Assembly: GCA_025963465.1 (NCBI GenBank)
Contig: JAOQAP010000092.1
Span: 1 to 64,000 of the forward strand
Reading direction: 5' to 3'
Source: Flavipsychrobacter sp.
Lineage (GTDB): Bacteria > Bacteroidota > Bacteroidia > Chitinophagales > Chitinophagaceae
Length of the DNA: 64,000 nt
Both the position numbers and the translations under genes were made by a program. Every line of letters begins with the position of its first letter. Within the stretch, counting starts at the first letter, position 1. Under the pieces are notes generated by a model. The model saw only the letters and a program-made list of their open reading frames with translations. It had not been told where the DNA came from and searched no databases. Below, one piece after another: positions 24,910 to 34,001 of the stretch.

Positions 24910-27903
24910 TCACCTGTTTAGCGGTATTTTAAAGGTGAGATTGATGATCGTACCCTTATTTTTTCTCGAATCTATATACAGCTTGCCATGAAGGCGTTCT
25001 GCCCGTATGTCCATATTATTCAGGCCATTACCGCGTTTTACGGTCTGCTGGTCAAACCCTTCGCCATTATCTTTCAACACCAGTTGCAATACGTTCCTGT
25101 TCCGCAGGCTTACTTCTAGCGATACATTGGTAGCCTTGGAGTATTTAAGAGTATTGTTCAGCGCTTCTTTGAATATCATGATGAGGTTGCGGCTGGTATC
25201 CATAGGCAGGCGGTAATTACGCCATTTCTCATCTGTTCCTTTGAACGCAAAATTAACTTCAGTATCCTGGAACAATTCATTGCCGAAGTCCCTGATGCGG
25301 TGCAGGATCTCGTACAGGTTGTCATTAGACGGCTTCAAAGACCACAGTATATCCCTTGTGCCGCTGTATAGCTGGGCAGTATTATCTTCTATCTGCCCCA
25401 ATATTCTTACAGAGTCCGGTGTAACAGGTAGTTTCTTTTTCAGCACGCTGGTCAGCACATTGATGCGGGTCAGCTTATTGCCTATCTCATCATGAAAGTC
25501 TTCCGCGGTGCGCATTCTTATCTTGCCCTGCTCTTCTGAACGAAGCTTCGATAATAGTTTTGCTCTCCTTTGTTTCCGGTTATTGTACAGGTACTGCACC
25601 AGTATGCCCAGCAGTATGCAGGCAGCCAGTATAGCATACTTGAACCATATGGTCTTATGGAAAGGGGTAATGATCTCAAATGCATAAGTAAGCTCGGGGT
25701 CAGCCTGTCCATCAGCGCCTTTGCATTGTACATGGAAAACATAATTGCCCGGAGGTAATGCAGAGTAGCTAACGGTATTTGTTGCTGACCAGTCGGACCA
25801 TGGTGTTTCCAGCCCGTCCATATGATAGCGATACAGCACCTGTTGCGCACCACTAAGGGTTATTGCCTGGAAGGTAAAGGAGATATTATTTTTCTGGTAG
25901 GGGAGGTGCAGGTGGTAGGGTATTCCATACCAGTTGTCTGTACTGTCATACCAGCTGCGTTCTATAGTGCTTTCCCCTGTCAGCTTCACAGATTGCATTA
26001 CAATGCTCCTTGGTGCAGAAGATACTACTGCTGTATGCGGCTGGTAATGCAGCGCACCATTGGTTGTGCCAAACCAGATGCCTCCATCAGGTAGTTTTAG
26101 TACAGAGTTCATATTGCTCTCCATACCCGATACGCCTTGTGTTTTGCCAAAGAAAGATACCTGCGGCTCATCTTTATCATTCATCCTTATTCTATGGATG
26201 CCAAAACCGGTGCCTGTCCATATATTACCCTCATTGTCAGCAACTATATTGTAGATAAAGTCTGAGCGCAGCCCGTTGCTTTTATTGATGACAAGCGATT
26301 TTCGCGTGTCCATATTATAACGGATAACACCATTGTCGCTTGTGCCCATCCATATGTTCCTGCCCTGCAATGCAAAACACTGCACCGAGAAACTATCAAT
26401 GGTCGAGTTGGTCTTGTAAGGTATAATGGTGCCTGCGGTGTATAGCTGCAGGTTGTTATCAGTCCTCAGTGATTTATCAGATGCTATCAGTATACTATCC
26501 CTTCCTATGGAAAGAAAAGATACTACAGCAATATCTTTTGCTATGGTTTTAAAAGTATCATTGTCCAGTATCATGGCTCCGCTGGCAAATCCTATCCACA
26601 ACCGGTTTTCGGGATCCTGGTACAGGCTGGTAATAAAATTTGACGGGAAGCCCCTATCCGGCGCTTCGTACTGTTTGAATGTTTGTTTTTGGTAGGTCCA
26701 TAACCCTCTGCCGCGAGTGCCTATCCATAGTTTGGAGTTATGGGTATAACACATTGATGTGATAGCAGGAACCGGGTTAGAAGGAAAGGACAGGGGGCTG
26801 ACCTTGCCGTCTTTGAATATGTAAAGTCCCGCGTCATATGTGCCCAGGAAAAGAGAATCTCTTTTGTTAGACGCAATGGCCATAACCTGCGCACTAGGCA
26901 GTCCCATTGTTTCGTCGAGCCCGGTAAACTGTGTGCCTGAATACCTGAATACCCCCTGCCCGTCTGAGGCCATCCATACGTTGCCCTCTGCATCGGTGAG
27001 CATTCCGAAAATGTAGTTGTCGCTAAGGCCATTATGCTTATTATAATACTGGCCATTATGGCCAGTCATTTTTATTACACCGCTGTTTGTGCCCAGCCAT
27101 AACGCACCTGCCCTGTCTTGTGCTATTGTAGATACGATAGGAGCAAGCGCCATCTCCTGTACGTTGATATAGTGTGGTAACAACCTGTTGCTATCAATTT
27201 TGTATAGTCCCTGGCTGGTGCATACCCATAACAGGCTATCCTTGTCCCTGAATACCTGAGATATATTCGGGCTTCTTTGTTCTAGGGGAAGCGTGAATCT
27301 CAGGGTGTCCCATTTATTATGTATGTAATGATAGAGCACCCCCTCTTTTGCTACCCACAACCCTTTATTTTCCACCATTATGGAAGATATTAATCCTGCG
27401 CGGCCGGGTGTTACAAAGTATTGGATCTTCCCTTTTGTTATATAGTACACATCGCCCTGTGCCCGCCACCAGACGGTATCATTCACAACGGCAATTTGCT
27501 GTGTGTTGAATACACCACGCAGGCTTTGCTGCTGTAGTGTGAAGTGAGCAAAAGACTTACCATTGAACCTGGATATCCCGGTTGGGCCGCCTATCCATAT
27601 GTTGCCTTCGGCATCTGTTGCTACGGCCCTTACCTGGTTATTCAGCAGGCCGTTCCTTACGGTGAAGTTGGTAATGTTCCTGCCGTCATAGCGGCTTAGC
27701 CCGCCAAGGGTTCCTATCCATAAGTTGCCACTGTTGTCCTGAGCAATGCAGGTAGCCTGCGATTGTATCAGGCCGTCATCCACGCTCAGGTTATGAAAAG
27801 GATAGCGCTGGGCATAAGCGGTAGTAAACAACACAGACAGCATTACTGTTACTATGCATCGTACATTATAGTGTTTTACCCGTCTGTGCTCCTTGCTCTT
27901 CAT
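24910..27903 (-). CDS. Periplasmic-propeller sensor histidine kinase (Reg_prop, Y_Y_Y, HisKA_3-type)
   Basis: 997 residues: signal peptide (about 1-31), a large periplasmic sensor built of Reg_prop propeller repeats of the form D-x-x-GNLWIGT-x-GGLSRYDG (about 40-640), a Y_Y_Y domain (about 650-745), and one membrane helix (about 750-773). The cytoplasmic kinase follows, with DHp motif FHDEIGNKLTRI (phospho-His about 803), N-box KEALNNTLKYSKA (about 910) and G-box DNGEGFD (about 945). The DHp type pairs with NarL/LuxR regulators, as found downstream. This architecture in Bacteroidota usually senses glycans or other nutrients and controls a TonB-dependent uptake system; here a TonB-type receptor gene is divergent. 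Confidence 0.94.
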   Translation of the reverse strand: MKSKEHRRVKHYNVRCIVTVMLSVLFTTAYAQRYPFHNLSVDDGLIQSQATCIAQDNSGNLWIGTLGGLSRYDGRNITNFTVRNGLLNNQVRAVATDAEGNIWIGGPTGISRFNGKSFAHFTLQQQSLRGVFNTQQIAVVNDTVWWRAQGDVYYITKGKIQYFVTPGRAGLISSIMVENKGLWVAKEGVLYHYIHNKWDTLRFTLPLEQRSPNISQVFRDKDSLLWVCTSQGLYKIDSNRLLPHYINVQEMALAPIVSTIAQDRAGALWLGTNSGVIKMTGHNGQYYNKHNGLSDNYIFGMLTDAEGNVWMASDGQGVFRYSGTQFTGLDETMGLPSAQVMAIASNKRDSLFLGTYDAGLYIFKDGKVSPLSFPSNPVPAITSMCYTHNSKLWIGTRGRGLWTYQKQTFKQYEAPDRGFPSNFITSLYQDPENRLWIGFASGAMILDNDTFKTIAKDIAVVSFLSIGRDSILIASDKSLRTDNNLQLYTAGTIIPYKTNSTIDSFSVQCFALQGRNIWMGTSDNGVIRYNMDTRKSLVINKSNGLRSDFIYNIVADNEGNIWTGTGFGIHRIRMNDKDEPQVSFFGKTQGVSGMESNMNSVLKLPDGGIWFGTTNGALHYQPHTAVVSSAPRSIVMQSVKLTGESTIERSWYDSTDNWYGIPYHLHLPYQKNNISFTFQAITLSGAQQVLYRYHMDGLETPWSDWSATNTVSYSALPPGNYVFHVQCKGADGQADPELTYAFEIITPFHKTIWFKYAILAACILLGILVQYLYNNRKQRRAKLLSKLRSEEQGKIRMRTAEDFHDEIGNKLTRINVLTSVLKKKLPVTPDSVRILGQIEDNTAQLYSGTRDILWSLKPSNDNLYEILHRIRDFGNELFQDTEVNFAFKGTDEKWRNYRLPMDTSRNLIMIFKEALNNTLKYSKATNVSLEVSLRNRNVLQLVLKDNGEGFDQQTVKRGNGLNNMDIRAERLHGKLYIDSRKNKGTIINLTFKIPLNR

Positions 27904-27951
27904 AATAGTTGTGTGAAATTAATCCATATAAATATTATACCCTACTCAAAA

Positions 27952-27985
27952 GGGTGATTTTATGAGGGGATTTTGTAAATCACCC
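27952..27985. promoter_or_regulatory. Inverted repeat between the kinase and receptor genes
   Basis: GGGTGATTT (27952-27960) and its complement AAATCACCC (27977-27985) are separated by 16 bases, in the 141-base divergent region. The position fits an operator for a regulator such as the LuxR-type protein encoded nearby (inference). Confidence 0.45.
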
Positions 27986-28018
27986 ATTGCGGGGTAAAAG
28001 AACCTTGTTTTTCACAGA

Positions 28019-28026
28019 TACTTTTG
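28019..28026 (+). promoter_or_regulatory. Promoter -7 element of the outer-membrane receptor gene
   Basis: TACTTTTG matches TAnnTTTG, 18 bases before the ATG at 28045. It covers the TTG that would be the only upstream alternative start, arguing for the ATG. Confidence 0.55.
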
Positions 28027-28044
28027 ACGTATCAATCTGTGGCT

Positions 28045-30480
28045 ATGACGAAACTGGCTTTTTGTGTTGCATTTCTGTTTGCATTTTCCCTGGATGCCTT
28101 TGCGTCAGGCAGTATAAGAGGCAGGGTAGCAGATGATGCAGGCAAGCCGCTCACATTCGCCAGTGTTATATTGCTCCACGCAGCAGACTCATCGCTGGTA
28201 AAGACCGAGCTTACGAACGAGAATGGCGAATATGAATTAACTTCTCTAGCTGACGGAGCATACCTGCTTAAAGTATCATTCTCTGGTTACGCCAGCTATA
28301 CAACAGACAGAATCGCAATGGCCGGAAATGCTGTTGCACAACCGGAAATAATATTAAAAAGCACTACCAAAGAACTGAAAGAAGTTGCTGTCAGGGCGCA
28401 GAAACAATTTGTAGAAGTACATGCCGATAAGCTGGTGGTAAACGTGGAAAACAGTATCGTAAGTGCCGGTGGTTCTGTGCTCGATGTGCTGTCGCACTCT
28501 CCAGGAGTGAACGTAGACCAGAATGACAACATAAGCCTGAAAGGCAAGCCGGGCGTGAATATCATGATCAATGGCAAGATACAGCCTGTAAGTGGTGCAG
28601 AGCTTGCTAATATGCTCAAGAGCATGCCATCCAACTCTGTGGAAACAATAGAGCTGATAGCTAATCCCTCAGCTAAGTATGACGCAGCAGGCACAGGCGG
28701 TATCATCAATATTAAAATGAAGAAGGACAATAAGACCGGACTTAATGGTACGGTGAACGCAAATTATGCACAGGGTATTTACCCTAAAGGCTCATTCGGC
28801 TTTAACATGAACTACCGTAACAAAAAGTACAACTTCTTCACCAGCTTCAATCATTCAGACCGGGTGGGGTTCAATCATCTTATGCTGGACAGACGTTTCT
28901 ATACCGGTACGATACCTTCCGGTGGTTATGTACAAGACAATCATTTTATCAACTACTTCCACACCAATGTAGGCAATGTGGGTATGGACTACAATGTTTC
29001 TTCAAAGACAGTTATTGGCTTTGTATTGAGCGGTGATTACCTTCCTATCAGGAGCACAGGCCTTAATCATTCAGATGTTATCGATTCCGTTACCAATGCC
29101 ACATCCACGCATTTTGGCACTTCAAGCGAGGCCAACAACTACTATGGCAACTATACTGCCAATCTCAACCTTCGCCACAACTTTGACAGTACGGGTAAGA
29201 CCTTGTCGCTGGACGTAGACTATGCAGGCTACACCAATGGCGGCCAGCAGGACTACCACACTACATATACAGACCACGACGGGGCGTCTATAGGAACACC
29301 TGCGATATTGCATGGCGAACGCTGGGGCCTTACGCAGATAGCTTCTGTAAAAGGGGATTATACGCAATCGTTGAAAGGAAATGTAAAACTGGAAGCCGGT
29401 GCAAAATCGAGTTATGTGATAGCCAATAACAATCCCCGTTTTTTCAATGTTATAGGTGGTGTCAATATCCTGGACGTTACAAAAACAAACCACTTCATTT
29501 ATAACGAGAATATCAACGCAGGCTATTTTACTTTTAGCAAAGAATGGACAAAATGGAGCACCCAGCTTGGCCTTCGTGCCGAGCAAACTATTGCCAATGG
29601 TAATAACGAAACCGCAGATACTTCTTTCACAAGGAATTACACCAATCTTTTTCCAAGCTTTGCAGTGCAGCGCCATCTGAATGCAGACAACGACCTTGGT
29701 GTAACCCTCAGCAGGCGCATTGCCCGCCCCAGCTATCAGCAGCTGAACCCGTTCAAATACTACCTTGATCCAACTACCTACACGGAGGGCTTTCCGTATC
29801 TGCAGCCTGCTTTGTCGTATTCTGCTGAGCTCATGCACAGTTTTAAACAAAAATTCATTACTACGCTTAGCTATATTTTTACCAGTGCTCCGCTTGTAGA
29901 GGTGATACAGCCGAGTGACGTGGAAAGCAAGGTGACGGTACAGACTAACAAGAACCTCACCAGTATGTCTTACTACGGTGCAAGCGGTTCTTACCAGTTC
30001 AAAATAAGCAAGTGGTGGAATAACACTACGAACATAAACGCCTACTATGCTAATTACATAGGCGACATAGCAGGCACATATCTTAACAATGGCAGCTTTA
30101 CATACGACATCAATACGATCAATAATTTTATCATGCCAAAAAGCTGGTCGGCCGAACTGAGCTTTAATTACCAGGCCCCACAGGTATACGGCTACATGGA
30201 CCTGAGACCCACATGGATGCTCAATGCCGGGGTCCAGAAAAACCTGTTTGACAAGCGCGCTACAGTACGTCTGAATGTTACAGATATTTTCTGGCATGGC
30301 TACCCAAGTGCCACTTCTTATTACAGCAATTACACGGAATTTTTTGTGGCCTATCGTGATACCCGTCAGGCCGCGGTCTCATTTACATACCGGTTTGGTA
30401 AGCGTACATTGCCTCCGTCCAGGCGTCACAGTGGTGGTGCGGAGGATGAGAAAAGCCGTGCCGGTGGACAGGGAGGATAG
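28045..30480 (+). CDS. TonB-dependent-receptor-like outer-membrane beta-barrel protein
   Basis: 811 residues. Signal peptide (to about 21, DAFA), then a carboxypeptidase-regulatory-like domain (about 23-100; GSIRGRVADDAGKPLTFASV), a plug domain (about 115-225; VLDVLSHSPGVNVDQNDNIS and NPSAKYDAAGTGGIINIKMK) and a long beta-barrel of the OMP_b-brl_3 type with strand-rich aromatic repeats. The last residues are an unusual basic/glycine tail (RRHSGGAEDEKSRAGGQGG) rather than a terminal aromatic strand end. No SusD-like partner follows, so this is a stand-alone barrel of the kind used for siderophores, peptides or unknown ligands. Divergent from the two-component system. Confidence 0.9.
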   Translation: MTKLAFCVAFLFAFSLDAFASGSIRGRVADDAGKPLTFASVILLHAADSSLVKTELTNENGEYELTSLADGAYLLKVSFSGYASYTTDRIAMAGNAVAQPEIILKSTTKELKEVAVRAQKQFVEVHADKLVVNVENSIVSAGGSVLDVLSHSPGVNVDQNDNISLKGKPGVNIMINGKIQPVSGAELANMLKSMPSNSVETIELIANPSAKYDAAGTGGIINIKMKKDNKTGLNGTVNANYAQGIYPKGSFGFNMNYRNKKYNFFTSFNHSDRVGFNHLMLDRRFYTGTIPSGGYVQDNHFINYFHTNVGNVGMDYNVSSKTVIGFVLSGDYLPIRSTGLNHSDVIDSVTNATSTHFGTSSEANNYYGNYTANLNLRHNFDSTGKTLSLDVDYAGYTNGGQQDYHTTYTDHDGASIGTPAILHGERWGLTQIASVKGDYTQSLKGNVKLEAGAKSSYVIANNNPRFFNVIGGVNILDVTKTNHFIYNENINAGYFTFSKEWTKWSTQLGLRAEQTIANGNNETADTSFTRNYTNLFPSFAVQRHLNADNDLGVTLSRRIARPSYQQLNPFKYYLDPTTYTEGFPYLQPALSYSAELMHSFKQKFITTLSYIFTSAPLVEVIQPSDVESKVTVQTNKNLTSMSYYGASGSYQFKISKWWNNTTNINAYYANYIGDIAGTYLNNGSFTYDINTINNFIMPKSWSAELSFNYQAPQVYGYMDLRPTWMLNAGVQKNLFDKRATVRLNVTDIFWHGYPSATSYYSNYTEFFVAYRDTRQAAVSFTYRFGKRTLPPSRRHSGGAEDEKSRAGGQGG

Positions 30481-30527
30481 TTTTTGATTATAAATGTTTA
30501 GCAAATGAGGCCGTATTCTTACGGTCT

Positions 30528-30569
30528 GCCCTTCGGATGCTTTTTGTGTGTCATTCCGAAGGGCTTTTT
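30528..30569 (+). terminator. Terminator after the receptor gene
   Basis: GCCCTTCGGA (30528-30537) pairs with TCCGAAGGGC (30555-30564) over a 17-base loop, followed by TTTTT. It touches the stop codon of the convergent NUDIX gene. Confidence 0.75.
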
Positions 30570-30996
30570 ATGCTTCTATCCCTAATTGTTGCATAGCATA
30601 TGCCAGTATCTCTTTATGGTCAAAAGCCAATTCTGTAATGTCACTTATGTTGATCCATTGTGCATCCGCTGCATCATCGCCGCCTGCTGCATTATGTGCC
30701 GATGAATCGGTAATTGCAGTGTAGATGACCGATACTGTGCGGAAACGAGGATCGCGGCCGGGTTTTCCGTAAGTATGCAGCTGTTTCATAGATGACAGCG
30801 TTACGCCTGTCTCTTCCTCCAGTTCCCTGATAGCTGCAGCTTCCAGGTCTTCATCATCTTCTACAAAGCCACCGGGGAATGCCCACATGCCTTTGAATGG
30901 ATCATTCTTCCGTGTGATCAGCAGCAGTTGCCATTGGCTGCTACTCTTGCTGAACACCATTGCATCAGCCGCTATTTTGATGTTTTGATAAAGCAT
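30568..30996 (-). CDS. NUDIX hydrolase
   Basis: 142 residues with a complete Nudix box, GGFVEDDEDLEAAAIREL followed by EEETGV (GX5EX7REUXEEXGU), at about 40-63. The family hydrolyses nucleoside diphosphates linked to another group. The N-terminal ADAMVFSKSSSQWQLLLITR and the FRTVSVIYTAI segment resemble the ADP-ribose/NADH-pyrophosphatase-like group, but the substrate is not determinable. No signal peptide. Confidence 0.92.
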   Translation of the reverse strand: MLYQNIKIAADAMVFSKSSSQWQLLLITRKNDPFKGMWAFPGGFVEDDEDLEAAAIRELEEETGVTLSSMKQLHTYGKPGRDPRFRTVSVIYTAITDSSAHNAAGGDDAADAQWINISDITELAFDHKEILAYAMQQLGIEA

Positions 30997-31025
30997 AATT
31001 AAGTTCTTCGGTGTTTATAACTAAA

Positions 31026-31055
31026 GTGTCCCACACTTTTAAAAGCGTGGGACAC
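31026..31055. repeat. 30-bp near-palindrome with CTTTT/AAAAG core
   Basis: GTGTCCCACACTTTT (31026-31040) is followed directly by a 15-base complement with one mismatch. The centre resembles that of the 33-bp palindromes at 24193 and 53780. It lies between rseP and the NUDIX gene. Confidence 0.7.
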
Positions 31056-31108
31056 CTGATCGAATTATTTTAAAGCCTCCGTCAACATGAGTAAGCTCCG
31101 AAACAAGG

Positions 31109-31126
31109 TCCCGCTTTTCTGCGGGA
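31109..31126 (-). terminator. Short hairpin downstream of rseP
   Basis: TCCCGC (31109-31114) and GCGGGA (31121-31126) form a 6-bp stem with a 6-base loop, 16 bases beyond the rseP stop. The U-tract is weak (CCTTGTTT on the minus strand), so termination is tentative. Confidence 0.35.
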
Positions 31127-31141
31127 GGGGTTTGGGGTTTC

Positions 31142-32524
31142 TTATTTCTTGAACAACCTGAATATATCCAGACCGTTAGCATACAGCATCAGGCCTATGA
31201 GGATCACAAGGCCTACCGCTGTAGCCTTTTCCATAACCTTCTCACTCACCTTCCTGCCTGTTATCATCTCGAACAACAGGAAGATCACATAGCCGCCGTC
31301 AAGCCCCGGTATAGGAAGCAGGTTCATGAATGCCAGTATGATAGATACAAATGCGGTCAGGGTAAGGAAACGCTCCATGTCAAACTGCTCAGGGAATATC
31401 TTGCCAAAGCTGATAATGCCGCCCAGGCTTTCGCTTGCCTTCACCTCTTTAGATGTGAAGATCATTTTGAACTGGCTGAGATAGTTAGTGAACTGCTCGT
31501 AAGTATAAGTAAAGCCCTTTCCTATTGCTTCCACGGGGCTATACTTTATTGTTTCCAGGTGGAAATACCTGGTCAGGTCCATAAAGCCCAGTCCCAGGCG
31601 TCCTTCCTTAGGTACGTCGCCTTTCAGCTCCACCGGCTGGCCATTGCGCACTACGGTTATAGCTATCGGCATTCCTGCAAGCGCTTTTCTTGTGCTGTCA
31701 AACTGGTCGTAGAAAGCAGCCGGTACATTGTTCACCGCTACTATACTATCACCATGCAATATGCCCATTTTCTCTGCAGCAGATCCTTTTGTTACCTCAT
31801 CTACCACCATAGGGAAACGCGGAGCTATAAAGGAACCTTTCTTACTTGTCGCCAGCATAGAGCGTATGGTACCTGCCTTAATGTCTACGGTTACATCCTG
31901 TCCGTCACGTTTCAGTTGTATCGTCTTTGCTTCGTTCAGTACTATGTCCGACTTTATCTCGTTGAACCTTTTTACCGGCTTGCCGTCTATAGCCGTGATC
32001 ATATCACCATTGCGCAGGCCTATAGTTCTTGCCACACTGTCTGTCATTATACCATACTTTGCATTCTGCACAGGCAGGTACTCTTCGCCATAAATGCCGA
32101 ACACGAACATGTAAATGATTATTGCCAGCAACACGTTTACAATGATACCACCCAGCATGATGAACAAACGCTGCCAAGCCGGCTTGGAGCGGAACTCCCA
32201 TGGCTGAGGCGGCAATGCCAGCTGCTCTTTGTCCATGCTCTCATCTATCATGCCGGCTATCTTCACATAGCCACCCAGCGGGAACCAACCTATACCATAT
32301 TCAGTATCGCCTATCTTCTTCTTGAACAAAGAAAAATTGAGCAGAGTAGATATCGGGAACAAAAAGTCGAAGAACAGGTAGAACTTCTCTACACGTGTCT
32401 TGAACAACCGTGCAAAAAAGAAATGGCCAAATTCATGAAGAGCTATCAGGATAGAAAGAGAGGCAAATAACTGCAGCACTTTTGTAACCGTGCCGGACAT
32501 TAATAACACTGTGTGTAATGGCAT
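31142..32524 (-). CDS. rseP: RseP-like site-2 intramembrane zinc metalloprotease
   Basis: 460 residues from the first ATG (an ATG 24 bases downstream, MSGTVTKVLQLF, is equally plausible). Zinc motif ALHEFGHFFFARLF in the first membrane helix, a PDZ region (about 130-320; GLRNGDMITAIDGKPV and GILHGDSIVAVNNVP), and the third zinc ligand motif NLLPIPGLDGGYVIF near the C-terminus. Site-2 proteases cut membrane-embedded anti-sigma factors and signal-peptide remnants. It is encoded 225 bases downstream of dxr in the same direction, an order common in bacteria. Confidence 0.94.
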   Translation of the reverse strand: MPLHTVLLMSGTVTKVLQLFASLSILIALHEFGHFFFARLFKTRVEKFYLFFDFLFPISTLLNFSLFKKKIGDTEYGIGWFPLGGYVKIAGMIDESMDKEQLALPPQPWEFRSKPAWQRLFIMLGGIIVNVLLAIIIYMFVFGIYGEEYLPVQNAKYGIMTDSVARTIGLRNGDMITAIDGKPVKRFNEIKSDIVLNEAKTIQLKRDGQDVTVDIKAGTIRSMLATSKKGSFIAPRFPMVVDEVTKGSAAEKMGILHGDSIVAVNNVPAAFYDQFDSTRKALAGMPIAITVVRNGQPVELKGDVPKEGRLGLGFMDLTRYFHLETIKYSPVEAIGKGFTYTYEQFTNYLSQFKMIFTSKEVKASESLGGIISFGKIFPEQFDMERFLTLTAFVSIILAFMNLLPIPGLDGGYVIFLLFEMITGRKVSEKVMEKATAVGLVILIGLMLYANGLDIFRLFKK

Positions 32525-32749
32525 ATTATGATTGGTCGATCCGTTGATTTATTTGAAGTGAAAATTTAAAAGTTAACCTGGAAGTGTAGAACGAGACCTG
32601 CACTAAGCGTTAACGTTTAAAAATGCTCTTCTGATATATACTTCTTTAAGTTTTAACTATTCACTAATTACTATTCCGCTTACTAGCTTTCGCGCTACGT
32701 ATAAGTTACACACTTTTAGGTTTTCACTTATCACTTTTAACTTTAAAAA

Positions 32750-33922
32750 CTAATAAATTGATAACTGGCTTTTCTTCAAAAACTCTGCCGCATACTCACG
32801 GGCATGCGCATCACTCTGCTCGTATTCTTCTATGGTAGGGTGTGCTATAAACGGCACACACTCCAGTGTCTTTTCTATCATTTCGCTCATTTCCAGGAAG
32901 CCCACCTTATTCTGTAAAAACGAGTGTACCACCATTTCGTTAGCTGCATTCAGCACACATGGCACATTACCGCCTTTGTACATTGCCTCTTTAGCGATCG
33001 CAAGATTACGGAAAGTTTTATAATCAGGTGCATCGAACGTTAATGTAGGGTAGTCCTTAAAATCCAGTCGCTTGTGTTTGTTGCTCACACGGTCAGGAAA
33101 TGCGATCGCATATTGTATCGGCAGTTTCATATCAGGCAACCCCATCTGCGACTTTATAGATCCGTCTACAAACTGCACCATAGAGTGTATGATAGACTGC
33201 GGGTGTACCACTACCTCTATCTGGTCGTTCTCCAGCGCAAAGAGCCATTTGGCCTCTATCATTTCCAGCCCTTTATTCATCAGTGTAGCACTGTCTATAG
33301 ATATTTTAGCCCCCATGCTCCAGTTGGGGTGCTGCAGTGCGTGTGATGCTTTTACATTCACCAGGTAGTTTGGCTTGCGGCCCAGGAACGGCCCACCTGA
33401 TGCAGTCAATATCACCTTCTCTACCTTATTGATATCCTCACCCGCCAGGCATTGAAATATTGCTGAGTGTTCACTGTCTACAGGTATTATAGGCACTCTT
33501 TTTTCTCTTGCGCGCTGCATTACCAGCTCACCGGCTACTACCAGTGTTTCTTTATTGGCCAGGGCTATGCGTTTGCCTGCATCTATTGCTGCCAGCACAG
33601 AGTGCAGCCCTGCAAAGCCCAGTATTGCGCCCAGTACTGTATCTACTGTATCCCATTGTACTACTTCGCATAATGACTTCTGGCCTGCAAATACCTTTAT
33701 AGGCAGCATCATCAATGCGTCCTTTACTTCCTTATATTTTGTTTCGTCTGTTACTACTACTGCATTCGGTTTAAATTTCTTTGCCTGCTCTATCAGCAGC
33801 GCCGCATTGCTATGCGCACTCAATACCTCCACCTCAAACAGATCAGGGTGTTCTGCTACTACTTCCAATGCCTGCGTACCTACAGATCCCGTTGAGCCCA
33901 ATATCGCTAACCGCTTCATCAC
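32750..33922 (-). CDS. dxr: 1-deoxy-D-xylulose-5-phosphate reductoisomerase
   Basis: 390 residues. NADPH-binding motif LAILGSTGSVGTQALEV at the N-terminus, ASGGPFLG, MGAKISIDSATLMNKGLEMIEAKWLF (divalent-metal and substrate residues; written here as spanning about 205-232), and the C-terminal helical domain. It catalyses the first committed step of the MEP isoprenoid pathway; the enzyme before it, Dxs, is encoded at 41621-43537. A TACCTTTG promoter element lies about 33 bases upstream. Confidence 0.96.
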   Translation of the reverse strand: MMKRLAILGSTGSVGTQALEVVAEHPDLFEVEVLSAHSNAALLIEQAKKFKPNAVVVTDETKYKEVKDALMMLPIKVFAGQKSLCEVVQWDTVDTVLGAILGFAGLHSVLAAIDAGKRIALANKETLVVAGELVMQRAREKRVPIIPVDSEHSAIFQCLAGEDINKVEKVILTASGGPFLGRKPNYLVNVKASHALQHPNWSMGAKISIDSATLMNKGLEMIEAKWLFALENDQIEVVVHPQSIIHSMVQFVDGSIKSQMGLPDMKLPIQYAIAFPDRVSNKHKRLDFKDYPTLTFDAPDYKTFRNLAIAKEAMYKGGNVPCVLNAANEMVVHSFLQNKVGFLEMSEMIEKTLECVPFIAHPTIEEYEQSDAHAREYAAEFLKKSQLSIY

Positions 33923-33955
33923 GTAATAATTTATATTTGTATGTTCCTAAAGGGT

Positions 33956-33963
33956 CAAAGGTA
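33956..33963 (-). promoter_or_regulatory. Promoter -7 element of dxr
   Basis: Minus-strand TACCTTTG, an exact TAnnTTTG match, 33 bases before the dxr ATG. Confidence 0.5.
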
Positions 33964-34001
33964 TTGAAAATAGTGCTTGAAAAAATGATAAGCATTGAGT
34001 A

